Source: Ovis canadensis (Eukaryota > Chordata > Mammalia > Artiodactyla > Bovidae). From it: 64,000 nucleotides of DNA. The notes beneath the pieces were generated by a model. That model searched no databases, was not told where the DNA came from, and saw only the letters and a list, made by a program, of their open reading frames with translations. The translations under genes and the position numbers were made by a program. Below are positions 21,404-33,377 of the stretch, one piece after another (within the stretch, counting starts at the first letter, position 1; each line of letters begins with the position of its first letter). The DNA lies in assembly GCF_042477335.2 (NCBI RefSeq), contig NC_091254.1, forward strand, positions 97,153,501-97,217,500. Direction: 5' to 3'.

Positions 21404-22905
21404 GTATCTTTATCACTTACAGAAAATTCACAGGAAAAATTCAAAACAGTTTGAACTACCCATGAACATATATTCATTTTGTAAATTATGATCCTCTAAT
21501 GCTGGAGTTTAATACTGTGTAAGGATAAGATTTTAAGGGAAAATGGGAATATTGTGGAATGCCGGAGATGCCTAAACCTTCTTGCTTAGTTTTTCCACCT
21601 GTCCTAGACTGCTTCTTGCTGAAACACTGTAAATTATTTAAACAAGGACTCCCATTTCAGGCTCTGCTTTTTGGGAGCCTGACCTAAGAGGTATAAACAC
21701 ACAGACAGCCTTTCCGAGGACTTGGATATCTGATTATTTCAGATAGCAAGCACCGCTTTTTATTGTATAAAATACACATGAACAGAGATGACAAAATTCA
21801 CTTTAACCCCACTGTCCACAGATAGGCACTCTGGGCACAGTTTATATATTTGATGTCTCTCCATACATGTATGATTAAATAATAATGCTAGCTATACTAT
21901 TCTGCACTGGCTTATTCACTAAATAATAAACATTAGACACCCTCTCTGCCACTACACATGCCTCTAAAGCTTTGTTTACAAGGGCTGGGTAGAATTCTAT
22001 GATTTGGGCAACTGAAATGGCAATCAGAGTCACCCTGCTTTCTAAGCTGTCTGAGAGACTGGCTCCAAATCCCCATATGATAGACAGGAAGTTCAGTGCC
22101 CTCGTCAGGATTTCTGTAAATTACTAGAGGTGTCATTTTCTCACCATCCATCCTAACTGGATGTTCAGGCTTTTCAATTAAATCAGTTCACCCTGAGAAT
22201 CTTCTCACCGTCTCACATAAGACCTCCTCAGTGCCACACGGACCCAGATATGAATTTCAGGTATTTTCCTTAATAAAAATACCAGGAAGGCGTCTGTATG
22301 TGTGACTGACGGAGGATTTGGAGAGCTGGAGGGGTCCCCCTTGGACAACGCAGACAACCTAAGGCTGACAACAGATGTCACTGCTCATAATAAAGTCCTG
22401 GTTGAGGAAGTTTTTTTAAGCTTCCAGTTTCAGACTTAATTTTTCGGCATCTCAGCATTTCTCTCTCTTCCTTCTTGCTTTTCTGCGCGTCCACCTACTC
22501 GTCTGTCCCTGTTCTCTGAGGAGCAAAGTGGAGCGTGTCCATTGTACTTTAGGAACCGGTTCACCTTCCGGACGCTGTCGGTCCTTGAGTCGAACTGGGG
22601 CAACTTCTTGGAATATTCTCTGCCTTAGAAGGGGCTCCCTCCACCTGGCCTTCTTACTCAGACTCTTCTTTACAAATGCCTTCACTGCTTGGCTTCCTCC
22701 TGAGATGAGGGGTGTGCGTGCCACTTCTCCATTTGCAGGGTTGATTCCGCTCGTGTTGAATGTTTAAATGCTTTCACTTTCTTCCCATTCGAGTCTCTGA
22801 CAGATATCTTCCTGCTGAATCTGCCTCTACACCTTCTTTCTTCTTCCAAAGGCCTGGAATGAGAATTTCTGTATAAAGCATGCAAGCACTTTTAAAACCT
22901 TACTC
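21404..22905. other. Mostly unique DNA
   Basis: No gene. The 21,740-22,000 part loosely resembles old L1-type AT-rich repeat DNA but cannot be assigned. The 22,440-22,860 part is CT-rich with overlapping short open frames on both strands and no recognisable product. Confidence 0.4.
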
Positions 22906-22932
22906 TGTGTGTGTGTGTGTGTGCACACACAC
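22906..22932. repeat. (TG)n/(CA)n inverted microsatellite
   Basis: About nine TG units followed directly by CACACACAC. An alternating purine-pyrimidine palindrome, of the type able to form a hairpin or Z-DNA. Confidence 0.9.
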
Positions 22933-23098
22933 TCCAAAGTGCCTGATTCCTTGTGACCACAATGGACTGTAGCCCACCAGGCTCCTCTGTCCATGGGATT
23001 TCCCAGCCCCAAAATACAGGAGCAGGTTGCCATTTCCTTCTCCAGGGGATTAAAACCGTATCTGCTGCATTAGCAGGCAGAGGTTTTACCGCTGCATA
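22933..23098 (-). mobile_element. Degenerate Bov-tA SINE
   Basis: Complement of Bov-tA with many changes ('gactgtagcccaccaggctc', 'gccatttccttctccagggg'). The tRNA head is partly lost. Confidence 0.8.
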
Positions 23099-23499
23099 AC
23101 GGGAAGCAAAAGCTTATCACACCCACAGGTAACTTGTTTCCTAAAAAACAAAACAAAACAAAACTATATCAGTTTCTACTACCATTAGTCATGTATGTTT
23201 TCTCTAAATATTGTTTTTTTTCCTTTTTACCTATCTGATGTTGGAAAGCATAATTTTACTGTTTAATGAGTATTTTTTTTTTGCTGCTAGTATGGTTGAA
23301 TATTTTTCTCCTATATGTCTGGTGGGAGTATGAATTCCTTCTTTTCTGAACTGCCTTTCGGTTTTCTGGAAACTCTTAAAAAACTAATTTTTTATTATTT
23401 ATTAATAATTATTTTTAAGAGCTCTTTGTATACTTAGACCCTTAATAAGCTCTTTACCAGCTGCTCAATTTTTGCAGGTTGTTAAGTATCCAAGGTGTT
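23099..23499. other. AT-rich DNA, possibly old L1
   Basis: T-rich sequence with 'agagctctttgtatacttag' and similar phrases reminiscent of ancient L1 3' sequence. Too diverged to call. Confidence 0.35.
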
Positions 23500-24670
23500 A
23501 AGAAACAACTGGAGAAACAGGAAAATTTAGCCTTGGAATACAGAATGAAGCAGGGCAAAGACTAATAGAATTTTGCCAAGAAAATGCACTGGTCATAGCA
23601 AACACCCTCTTCCAACAACACAGAGAAGGCTCTATACGTGGACATCACCAGATGGTCAACACCGAAATCAGATTGATTATATTCTTTGCAGCCAAAGATG
23701 GAGAAGCTCTATACAGTCAACAAAAACAAGACTGGGAGCTGACTGTGGCTCAGATCATGAATTCCTTATTGCCAAATTCAGACTTAAATTGAAGAAAGTA
23801 GGGAAAACCACTAGACCATTCAGGTATGACCTAAATCAAATCCCTTATGATTATACAGTGGAAGTGAGAAATAGATTTAAGGGCCTAGATCTGATAGACT
23901 GCCTGATGAACTATGGATGGAGAAGAGGAACTAAAAAGCCTCTTAATGAAAGGGAGAGAGGAGAGTGAAAAGTTGGCTTAAAGCTCAACATTCAGAAAAC
24001 GAAGATCATGGCATCTGGTCCCATCACTTCATGGGAAATAGATGGGGAAACAGTGGAAAAAGTGTCAGACTTTATTTTTTTGGGCTCCAAAATCACTGCA
24101 GATGGTGACTGCAGCTGTGAAATTAAAAAAACACTTACTCCTTGGAAGAAAAGTTATGACCAACCTAGATAGCATGTTCAAAAGCAGAGACATTACTTTG
24201 CCGACTAAGGTCCGTCTCGTCAAGGCTATGGTTTTTCCTGTGGTCATGTATGGATGTGAGAGTTGGACTGTGAAGAAGGCTGAGCACCGAAGAATTGATG
24301 CTTTTGAACTGTGGTGTTGGAGAAGACTCTTGAGAGTCCCTTGGACTGCAAGGAGATCCAACCAGTCCATTCTGCAGGAGATCAACCCTGGGATTTCTTT
24401 GGAAGGAATGATGCTAAAGCTGAAACTCCAGTACTTTTGCCACCTCATGCAAAGAGTTGACTCATTGGAAAAGACTCTGATGCTGGGAGGGATTGGGGGC
24501 AGGAGGAGAAGGGGACGACCGAGGATGAGATGGCTGGGTGGCATCACTGACTCGATGGACGTGAGTCTGAGTGAACTCTGGGAGTTGGTGATGGACAGGG
24601 AGGCCTGAGGTGCTGCGATTCATGGGGTCACAAAGAGTCGGACACGACTGAGTGACTGAACTGAACTGAA
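23500..24670 (+). mobile_element. BovB LINE with internal deletion of the RT core
   Basis: Plus strand. The 5' part (23,500-23,918) covers the end of the endonuclease (QNQ-type QIDYILCSQRW, GSDHEFLIAKF). At about 23,916-23,924 it jumps from 'gatgaactatgga' to 'aagaggaactaaaaagcctc', skipping all RT motifs including YADD. The 3' part then continues (24,042-24,608, [22 protein letters not shown]) to the CTGAA tail at 24,670. Compared with the copy at 51.7 kb about 1.2 kb is missing. Confidence 0.93.
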
Positions 24671-26084
24671 GTGTCCCACGTTTTCTAAACCCACTCCCTG
24701 CCCCTGTGTAAGTGATTCCCATGAACACAGGCTGAACGTAGGGACTTCTGATGACCAGAATGTGGAGAAAGTGGTGAGATGTGGTTTCCAAGTTTATAGG
24801 ACAAAATGGGTTGTGGATTTTTGTCACGCCTCCCCTATCCTTTGAGGAAAACGCAGGAGGAAGCTCTGTGGAGAGGCTGGGAGGTCCATATGAGTGAGTT
24901 TGGAACTTTTTCTTTCCAAACCGAGCTTTGAGATAACAGCATCCCACGCGGCACCCTGATTGTAGCGTCCAGTGTGATGTGTCAGAATCTCCAAGCTAAG
25001 CCATGCTTGGCTCCTAATCCACAGAAACAGAGATGATGCCTGCTTATTGATTCTGGCTGCTAAGATTTGGACAAATCGTTGCATGTCAGTAGATTGCTCA
25101 ACAGTGGTTATTTAAAGAAATCCTTAAACTCAACACTGTAAAAATCTCACCTATAATTTATCCCACTTCTGTTATGATTTCATGTTAACAGTGAAATGTT
25201 TAAACCCATCAGCAATGTGGTTTTGCAATAGACAGATTACATTTTAAAGAAAAACAAGCTGTATATCTATATTTTTTCCTATGGAGGTAGGGTAACATTT
25301 TTCTATTTTCCCTGGGGATTTTGCATGCACTGAGTGAGGAATGACCTGCGAAAGTGCTTTGTAAGCGTGATTTCTAACCGCTTTTATTGTGCTTCTGCGC
25401 ACTGAACGCTGGAGCCCTCTGCATGGTTTCAGTGTATTGTGGGTTCTACTGGATGGGTCTGTTTATTTTCTGCACTTTTGATGCTTTGGGATTTGGGAGG
25501 CTGAGGACCCTGGAGAGACTTCCCCGCATAGGGTTAGCCAGTTTCTAGGGATAGTCAGGGACTCCCCAGCTGTCTGCAGGGGTGCCTGTCCCGTGTACAT
25601 CAGCCAGTCCAGACCCCCAGTCTCCTACCCCCCCTTCCTGACCCCAGCCACTGCAGAGCCAGAGGGCAGGCCAGGAAGGACGTCCCTGCGCCCCAGAGCA
25701 AGCGGAGATTATTCCGGCAAGACAGTCCTCAGTCTGCCTGCTGGCTGCCTCTATTTCTGCCTTCAGAAACCACAATAAAGGTCATGTTTTTGCCTGTCCT
25801 TTCTGCCTTCTGACCCACAGAGCTGCTTCCCTGTGTGCCCCCCGCTTCTTGAGATCTGTGATGAAAGCGGTTCATCTTTCCAATGAGTCATCTTCTGAAA
25901 TATTGGCCTCATCATACCTGAATAATAATAACAGCACCTATATTTTAAAGCATATGTGTGTAACTACATATGTAAACATATATGTAGTCTCTCTATTCCA
26001 TACTACATGCATGTACATATAGTCTTATACACACACGTACACATGTGAAGCATACACAGTTGCTCTTGCTAAAATTAATTTTGT
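24671..26084. other. Unique DNA
   Basis: No gene or young repeat. 25,545-25,780 is GC-richer with overlapping short frames on both strands. 25,960-26,050 is an alternating TA/CA-rich tract ('atatgtgtgtaactacatat'). Confidence 0.45.
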
Positions 26085-26275
26085 CCTGATGCCGGGAAAG
26101 ACTGAAGGCAAAAGGAGAAGAGGGTGGCAGAGGATGAGATGGTTAGATAATATCACCAACTCAATGGACACGAGTTTGACCAAACTCCAGGAGAGAGTGA
26201 AGGACAGGGAAGCCTGGCGTGCTGCAGGCTATGGGGTCGCAAAGAGTCGGACATGACTTGGTGACTGAAAAACAA
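26085..26275 (+). mobile_element. BovB-derived 3' fragment (ART2-like)
   Basis: Plus-strand BovB tail ('gatgccgggaaagactgaagg' to 'catgacttggtgactgaaaa'), more diverged than the long BovB copies. Confidence 0.87.
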
Positions 26276-26317
26276 CAAGTTTATTTGGGGCAGGGAATTG
26301 TGCTCTTTTTCAATGGT

Positions 26318-26440
26318 ATCTTTTAAAAAAGTTTGGCCGTGATGTGCACCATGTGGGGTCTTAGTTCCCTGGCCAGGGATTGGACTCACGCCCCCCACAT
26401 GGGAAGCACAAGGTCTTAACCACTGGACCAGCAGGGAAGT
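26318..26440 (-). mobile_element. CHR-type tRNA-derived SINE
   Basis: Complement of the cetartiodactyl CHR SINE: 'ggggtcttagttccctggcc', 'agggattgga', then 'aaggtcttaaccactggacc' and 'cagggaagtca'. It belongs to a family older than Bov-tA. Confidence 0.85.
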
Positions 26441-27105
26441 CACTGTTCTCGTCTGTTTTTTATCCATGCCTGCTGTGCTAACTGATGGAACGGGGGGCGA
26501 AAGACAGATTTTGCAGTATGCATTATTATTGCTTTTTAAATCTTCTTGGGCAAAGACAGCCCTCATTTATAAGCTGTGTTTCTTTAATGATATTATTGTA
26601 GACATCATGAGACCCTCACCAGAGGCTCCTGATGCTTTTGGATTGGAATATCACTTTGCCATCACCGTACATCATGTCATCACAGTTTTCTTTTCATGGA
26701 AATTTACCGTGTTTCTCGTATGGGGAGTTGCCAGTCACACCTTTTGGGCTTCCTGTGAAATGGTTCTGCAAGCATCATTACTATCATTCAACATTTATGA
26801 GTCGAGCAGCTTGAGGATGGGACCCTGGGGTGCAGAACTCAGCTGAGAGTCAGTCAGTCAAATGTAATGGATTCTTCCGACTGTGATGGAAAGAATCTTC
26901 TAGGAAAATCACAAAAGTGGGAAAACGTAGAATATTAAGGGACACAAGCATTAAAAACTCTGAGCAATTGCATTTTTTCCACAAGAAGAAATAAGACCCT
27001 AAGAATGTCTTTTTGACCATTTTGCTGACTCTACAGGTAATTTTCCTCTTAGGAGTGTCGAAAGAGGGAAAGAAGTGAAACAAAAGCTATAGATGAGATA
27101 AGGGA
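26441..27105. other. Unique DNA
   Basis: A 126-codon frame (26,466-26,846) is open but has a second unrelated open frame over it and no recognisable motifs, so it is not called a gene. Confidence 0.4.
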
Positions 27106-27300
27106 GGGTGGCTTAGTGGTAAAGAATCCACCTGCCAATGCAGGAGATACAGGTTCGATCCCTGGGTCAGGAAGATCCCCTGGAGGAGGGAATGGCAACC
27201 TTCTCCAGGATTCTTGCCTGGAGAATCCCAAGGACAGAGGAACCCGGCGGGCTATAGTCCCTGGGGTCGCAGAGTTGGACACGACTGAGGGACAAAATAG
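27106..27300 (+). mobile_element. Bov-tA SINE
   Basis: Plus strand: 'gtggcttagtggtaaagaat' through 'gacacgactgagggac'. Short matching flanks (gagggtgg, about 27,104 and 27,308) may be the target duplication. Confidence 0.93.
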
Positions 27301-28040
27301 CAGCGAGTGAGGGTGGAGACTGTCCTTGAGGGTAGAGATGGGGATGAATCCAGGCAAAAGGAGGAGTGACGGGTGGGAGAGGGGAGGGGGAGAGCTGGGC
27401 AAGAGCAGCTGCTCGTGACTGGGAAGTGGGCTCAGATGGGGCTGGGGGGAGTCAGCACCGTTCCACCCGCTCTGGGGTCCCGGGGAGAGCCTGGTCCAGA
27501 AAGCTGCCCCTGCCAAGCGGTTCTTCACGGGTTTGTCTTGGAAGGAGATGAGCTGGGGACAAGCACGTCTCAGCCAGGCTGGGTCACGACCCAACCTTGT
27601 TGCCGATGCAGCGTCCCTTGTGCCTGACAAGAGGTGACACGCTGCAAAAAGTTTTGGGGTCAGGGAACTGGCCCTCAGTACGGCTTTATCATTGTCTCCC
27701 CAGTCAAGGGAATGGTTTTGAGCACCCACTGACCTCCAGAGATTCTGTTTTATTGGTAAAATAAGAGCAATAATAGCAATGCACAGCAGACATATTAAAC
27801 AAGGCTGAAATTCTCCAAGGAGACACTTTATAGTGAAATCTGTAAACGGAGAAGGGCTCCACAAGCTGAGAGCAGGGAAGAGCTGGAGATCATCATGGTG
27901 CGATGGAAAAGGTGAGCGGTCAGAGCAGGCCCTCCCCCACACCCACTGAGTCGGATTCTGGACTTTTATAAGATTCCCAACTGCTTCACATGTGCATTCA
28001 GGGCTGAGAAACAGCTTTCTGAATCACCGTGGCAGATAGA
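27301..28040. other. GC-richer unique DNA
   Basis: G-rich to about 27,600, then ordinary. The large antisense frame across 27,049-27,942 is partly SINE antisense and is rejected as a gene. Confidence 0.45.
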
Positions 28041-28044
28041 ATAT

Positions 28045-28250
28045 GGGGTTCCCTGATGGCTCCCCTGGGAAAAGGTTCTGCCCCTGATGCAAGAGACACA
28101 GGAGACGCGTGTTCGATCCCTGGGTCAGGAAGATCCCTTGGAGGAGGGAATGGCAACCTGCTCCACTATTCTTGCCTGGAGAATCCCATGGGCAGAGCAG
28201 ACTTGTGGGTTACAGTCCACGGGGTCACAGAGTCGGACATAACTGAGCAA
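28045..28250 (+). mobile_element. Bov-tA SINE
   Basis: Plus strand: 'ggggttccctgatggctccc' to 'gacataactgagcaactaag'. The tRNA head carries several substitutions and small insertions. Confidence 0.9.
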
Positions 28251-28343
28251 CTAAGAAAGACAAAGACAGCAGACACTCAACTGACTGTTCACACGTAAAA
28301 AAGTCTCTTGGATAAACTTTATGTGCTAATTAAATTCTTCTTT

Positions 28344-29253
28344 TTTGATCTAGGTCATACCTGAATGGTCTAGCGCTTTTCCCTACTTTCTTCAGTTTAA
28401 GTCTGAATTTGGCAATAAGAAGTTCATGATCTGAGCTACAGTCAGCTCCTGGTCTTGTTTTTGTTGACTGTATAGAGCTTCTCCATCTTTGGCTGCAAAG
28501 AATATAATCAATCTGATTTCGGTGTTGACCATCTGGTGATGTCCATGTGTAGAGTCTTCTCTTGTGTTGTTGGAAGAGGGTGTTTGCTATGACCAGTGCA
28601 TTTTCTTGGCAAAATTCTATTAGTCTTTGCCCTGCTTCATTCCGCATTCCAAGGCCAAATTTGCCTGTTACTCCAGGTGTTTCTTGACTTCCTACTTTTG
28701 CATTCTAGTCCCCTATAATGAAAAGGACATCTTTTTTGGGTGTTAGTTCTAAAAGGTCTTGTAGGTCTTCATAGAACTGTTCAACTTCAGCTTCTTCAGC
28801 ATTACTGGTTGGGGCATAGACTTGGATAACTGTGATATTGAATGGTTTGCCTTGGAGACAAACAGATCATTCTGTCGTTTTTGAGACTGCATCCAAGTAC
28901 TGCATTTCGGGCTCTTTTGTTGACCATGATGGCTACTCCATTTCTTCTGAGGGATTCCTGCCCACAGTAGTAGATATAATGGTCATCTGAGTTAAATTCA
29001 CCCATTCCAGTCCATTTTAGTTCACTGATTCCTAGAATGTCGACGTTCACCCTTGCCATCTCTTGTTTGACCACTTTGAATTTGCCTTGACTCATGGACC
29101 TGACATTCCAGGTTCCTATGCAATATTGCTCTTTACAGCATCGGATCTTGCTTCTATCACCAGTCACATCCACAACTGGGTATTGTTTATGCTTTGGCTC
29201 CATCCCTTCATTCTCTCTGAAGTTATTTCTCCACTGATCTCCAGTAGCATATT
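28344..29253 (-). mobile_element. BovB LINE 5' part, inverted half of a rearranged copy
   Basis: Minus-strand segment holding the beginning of the BovB protein. It runs from the endonuclease N-terminus (right edge, about 29,250) to just past the SDH motif and RPFRYDL (left edge, about 28,344). It abuts, head on, the plus-strand 3' part of BovB at 29,254. The order (more 3' sequence outside, 5' edge at the junction) is what twin priming produces. Confidence 0.93.
28802..29203 (-). pseudogene. BovB endonuclease N-terminal fragment
   Basis: A 133-codon open stretch starting MEPKHKQYPVV, with TWNVRSM (31-37) and the catalytic glutamate in ISELKWTG (E61), as in APE-type LINE endonucleases. This is the only place in the window where the BovB N-terminus is preserved. 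Downstream, a frameshift near 28,850 and a stop replacing the tryptophan of the GDWNAKVG motif (near 28,708) break it. The later part (28,330-28,647) keeps QIDYILCSQRW and SDHELLIAKF. Confidence 0.9.
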
Positions 29254-29910
29254 CCCATCACTTCATGGGAAATAGATGGGGCAACAGTGGAAAAAGTGTC
29301 AGACTTTAATTTTGGGGCTCCAAAATCACTGCAGATGGTGACTGCAGCCATGAAATTAAAAGATGCTTACTCCTTGGAAAAAAAGTTATGACCAACCTAG
29401 ATAGTATATTCAAAAGCAGAGACGTTACTTTGCCAACTAAGGTCCGTCTAGTCAAGGCTATGGTTTTTCCTGTGGTCATGTATGGATGTGAGAGTTGGAC
29501 TGTGAAGAAGGCTGAGCGCCGAGGAATTGATGCTTTTGAACTGTGGTGTTGGAGAAGACTCTTGAGAGTCCCTTGGACTGCAAGGAGATCCAACCAGTCC
29601 ATTCTGCAGGAGATCAACCCTGGGATTTCTTTGGAAGGAATGATGCTAAAGCTGAAGCTCCAGTACTTTGGCCACCTCATGCAAAGAGTTGACTCATTGG
29701 AAAAGACTCTGATGCTGGGAGGGATTGGGGGCAGGAGGAGAAGGGGATGACCGAGGATGAGATGGCTGGATGGCACCACTGACTCGATGGATGTGAGTCT
29801 GAGTGAACTCTGGGAGTTGGTGATGGACAGGGAGGCCTGGCGTGCTGCGATTCATGGGGTCGCAAAGAGTTGGACATTACTGAGCGACTGAACTGAACTG
29901 AACTGAATAC
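29254..29910 (+). mobile_element. BovB LINE 3' part of the rearranged copy
   Basis: Plus strand, starting at 'cccatcacttcatgggaaat' and running to the CTGAA-repeat tail at 29,885-29,907. The 120-codon open stretch 29,388-29,750 is the C-terminal segment ([22 protein letters not shown]). It shares subfamily changes ([15 protein letters not shown]) with the copy at 23.5 kb. Confidence 0.94.
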
Positions 29911-30333
29911 ATTAAGATATGCGGACCTTGGATTGAAATTCAGAGGAAAAACTCTTTAAGGTAAATTAAAAATATAAATGACAGATTTAGAATGTAACTT
30001 TTATGCCTCCATTTCAGGAGAGGCAGGTGAAAAGATCATAAATTTGGAATCATGGGATCAAAACTCGAGTCCTAAACCTTTCCCCTCACCCAGTTAGATC
30101 TGTTGCTCAAAATCTGGAAGCCCAGTGACTTCAGAAAATGGGAATAGTGATACTAATGATTTTACATGGAGGGTAAGATTAAAAGATAGAAAAGGGATTT
30201 GAAAGCTTTCTAGTACTAAACGCATGTTATTTTTGTTGCTTCTATCTTGAAATACTTGAGATTTTCTAAACCTGTGTGTTTTATTGGTAAAGTTAGCTAC
30301 AATTACTTTTAAACTTATATAGTATTCTATTTT
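29911..30333. other. Unique AT-rich DNA
   Basis: Nothing recognised. Confidence 0.45.
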
Positions 30334-30420
30334 TCTTGCCTGGAGAATCCCATGGACAGAGGCACCTGGTGGGCTACAGTCCATGGGGTTGCAAAGAGTC
30401 AGATGCAACTGAGTGATTGA
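30334..30420 (+). mobile_element. Bov-A fragment
   Basis: Only the second half of Bov-A on the plus strand ('cttgcctggagaatcccatg' to 'gagtgattgagcacacac'). Confidence 0.88.
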
Positions 30421-30432
30421 GCACACACAGCA

Positions 30433-30665
30433 TTTTATTTCTTAAATTAATTTTTATTGGAGCATCGTTGCTTCACAATATTAATTTCTACAGTACAGCA
30501 AAGCGAATCAGCTGTATGTATACATACATCCCCTCTCTTTTGGGTTTCTCTCCCATTTAGGTCCCCACGGAGCACTGAGTTCCCCAAGGTGTGCAGCTGG
30601 TTCTCATTTACAATCATTTTTGAAACACTCCCTCTTTGACAGCCTCGCTATACGTATAGCCCCGT
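30433..30665 (-). mobile_element. L1 3' UTR fragment
   Basis: Complement of the ruminant L1 3' end: 'ttattggagcatcgttgctt', 'cagcaaagcgaatcagctgt', 'ccccacggagcactgag'. 5'-truncated. Confidence 0.82.
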
Positions 30666-32624
30666 GGAAGCTATGTTTTCCTGGACCAAAAAAAAACAAG
30701 GAAAGAAAGTGCTCCTCCTCCATAGCAAATAGCACACATGTATTTGGTGAAAACTACAAATGTTGACATATCTGTAAAAATAATGTAGATTATATTTGCA
30801 TTCACTTTATGGCTTCGACTTAAACAAGGATGAGGACCACTTTTAGTAGCCATTCATGCTCACTATATTAATTAATTATTCATGAAAATTGCCATACCAG
30901 AAACTTTGCAACACACAGAGGTATATACCAATAATTTCTTTCATCATATGATTTTGCTTCTGTTCAGCCTTTGCTTTTATTTAAATCTATTCATCTCTTT
31001 CTACTTTATTTCTCCTTGTAAGCTCTTGGTCCTTTTGGAGGGAAGAAAGGAATAAATAAAAATAAATAAACAGATATCTCAGAATACTGATCACAAGTTA
31101 TGTTTGTGATAATTGTCTTTATATATAACCTATAAATTAGATTCATGCATTAATAAGTTAAATATATATTTATAAGTATAATTGTAAACATATAAATATA
31201 TCTGTATAAAACATAGATTTTTAAATTGCATAAAACTACATTAAGGATGTTGAGTTATTAGCAGACATTGCAGCTGTACTCAATATTGTTAGAAAGACAA
31301 GACGTAATTGTTAAACATTCAAGTTTTGAGCATTGTGTTTTTCGGAGGCCAATGATACTTTGCTTTTATTCTCAGTGATTTTCTAATAAAACAGGAGTAT
31401 AGAGGAGCCACATGAAAATCTGATGGCTAAAACAAACCACTTTGGTCTCTAGGGATTTATTTGAAACGATGCCTCATTTTCTCTGACAAAGATCTTCCAG
31501 TACAAGAGGAATTCCTAAAATGCCCAGAGGTGACGGTATCCATGCAACTGATTTGAAACACAGTAAAACGACCGATTACAGAGATTTCAACAGTGAAACA
31601 AGTGGGGCCCCGGGTGCTAAGGAGCTTCACATGTAAGATTTTACCACAGTTAAGAGACGCTTGACCTTGGTTAAGCATCAGAATGGCCTCTGGTGCATCC
31701 GCCCGCAGGCAGGAGGTGGTTTTCTAAGACTCCTGTAGATGGGAAATGTTTCTGGAGGAACTTCTATCTGCCTTTGTTTCTTGACTAAGAAGGTACAAGA
31801 AAATGATAGCATCAGAGACACTGGCTTTAGGAGTTTCTAGTCTTCAGTTTGGTTTACTGTTCAGCATTTTTTTTTTTTTGTTTCCACCTGCTCTTAAGGA
31901 TATCCCCTGATGTCTAAGATGGAAAAGACTTTGAACCATCATTTGCCCTGATTAGAAATAAATTTCCTGTCCTAGGCCAGCTCCAACACTCAAACAGTTT
32001 TGTTTAAAAAAATTCTCTTTTCTTTTGGAAGAAAGTAATTTGTTGCTAAGCAATTTAAAACAATATGAAAGTAAACTTTTTTTTTTTTTTTTAAGCAGGA
32101 GGAGGATGCTAGTCTTATGACCGTATCATACTTCCTGACCCAGGGATCGGACCCTTAGAACGGTGACGCCCTGGTGTGTCTATCACATGAGCTCTGCAGT
32201 CTGGGTATTTCTCATAAACTGAGTCCTTTTCCTCCGGTGATCCTTGCTCTGTTCTGTAGACTCATCTTCTTGGTCTTACTACCTTAGACTCATTCCGTCC
32301 AGGATTTACGACTCACAGGCTCTGATTCCAGGTTACCTCTGATTCCCTCAGTTACCCCTGTCTTTTCAAACAAATGAACTTGTTATCTGCGGACCTGAAA
32401 TGAAATGACCTAAACCAAGGTGCGGAACCCTGGTTTTCTTCTAGTAAGACTTCCTTCCCAGTCAAAGCCCTCAGGTTGAAAGTGAGTCTGTCTCCATCTT
32501 ACTGAAATCTGCTTAAACTGTAGCTGTGTGACTCATTTCTGCCCTGACACAGGAATTTTACCTATTACTGTATTGTTAACATACACTGGACAGCGTGGCT
32601 CATTTCCACTTCTAATTAGTGTTA
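30666..32624. other. Long AT-rich unique stretch
   Basis: Almost 2 kb without a young repeat. It includes an extreme AT tract at 31,110-31,230 and T runs at 31,868 and 32,077. A 20-base match to the Bov-tA head at 32,132-32,151 is probably a tiny SINE remnant. No gene. Confidence 0.45.
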
Positions 32625-32775
32625 ACTTCGTACCTTTAAATTTTTCTTATTGTGGTAAAAGTCAAATAATATGAAAAGTGCTATTTTAACTATATTTAGC
32701 TGTGTGGGTCAGTGGTACTAAAGTGAATATACATTGTTGAGCAACTCTCACCAGCGTCCATCTCCTGAATTATAT
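32625..32775. mobile_element. Ancient mammal-wide repeat fragment
   Basis: 'ttcttattgtggtaaaagtc', 'ctattttaacta', 'cagtggtactaaagtg' and 'cattgttgagcaac' follow a pattern common to an old placental interspersed repeat. The family is not assigned. Confidence 0.45.
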
Positions 32776-32882
32776 GCACCGCTGTGTGTAAAATAGATAA
32801 TAATGAGAACCTACTGTTTAGCGCAAGGGAAAAAACCTTCGACTTTTAAAGATATGATTAAATGACCCGGGTAAGTGAACAT

Positions 32883-33078
32883 GAGTGAGTGAAAGTCGCT
32901 CAGTTGTGTCTGACTCTTTGCGACCCCATGGACTATACAGATGACGGAATTCTCCAGGCCAGAATACTGGAGTGGGGAGCCTTTCCCTTCTCCAGGGGAT
33001 CTTCCCAACCCAGGGATTGAACCCAGGTCTCCCGCATTACAGGCGGATTCTCTACCAGCTGAGCCACCAGGGAAGCCC
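32883..33078 (-). mobile_element. Bov-tA SINE with 10-bp target duplication
   Basis: Minus-strand, full length, from 'gaaagtcgctcagttgtgtc' to the head 'gagccaccagggaagccc'. Direct repeats aagtgaacat at 32,873-32,882 and 33,079-33,088. Confidence 0.95.
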
Positions 33079-33377
33079 AAGTGAACATATGACCCTATTA
33101 CAGTTCCAATAATCCCTGTTGATTGGCACGTGTGTGTTGACTGTATTATTGCAATAAATGCTTTCCACCAGCTAAATCTGACAGATCTAACGATTTCTGT
33201 AATTATTATTGTCCTACATGCTCATTAGACAAGAAAAGTAAGACATTCATTGAAACTGTTGTAATTACAGTTACAACACACCTTGCAGTTTCTCTCCCTC
33301 AGTTTTTTTTTAATCTTACAACATTTATAGCTAAATTTAATAGGGTATGTGATTTATGATAGGTACCATCTTATATT

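Noticed and set aside
26466..26846. A 126-codon open frame with hydrophobic stretches
   Set aside because: No homologous family, no splice or promoter context, and a second overlapping frame. Best taken as chance.
27049..27942. A 297-codon antisense open frame
   Set aside because: Its C-terminal part is antisense Bov-tA ('LPFPPPGDLPDPGIEPVSPALAGGFF'), a product seen from every such SINE. The rest has no motif.
32132..32151. A 20-base match to a Bov-tA head as a separate SINE
   Set aside because: The similarity ends within about 30 bases, so it is noted only as a possible remnant.
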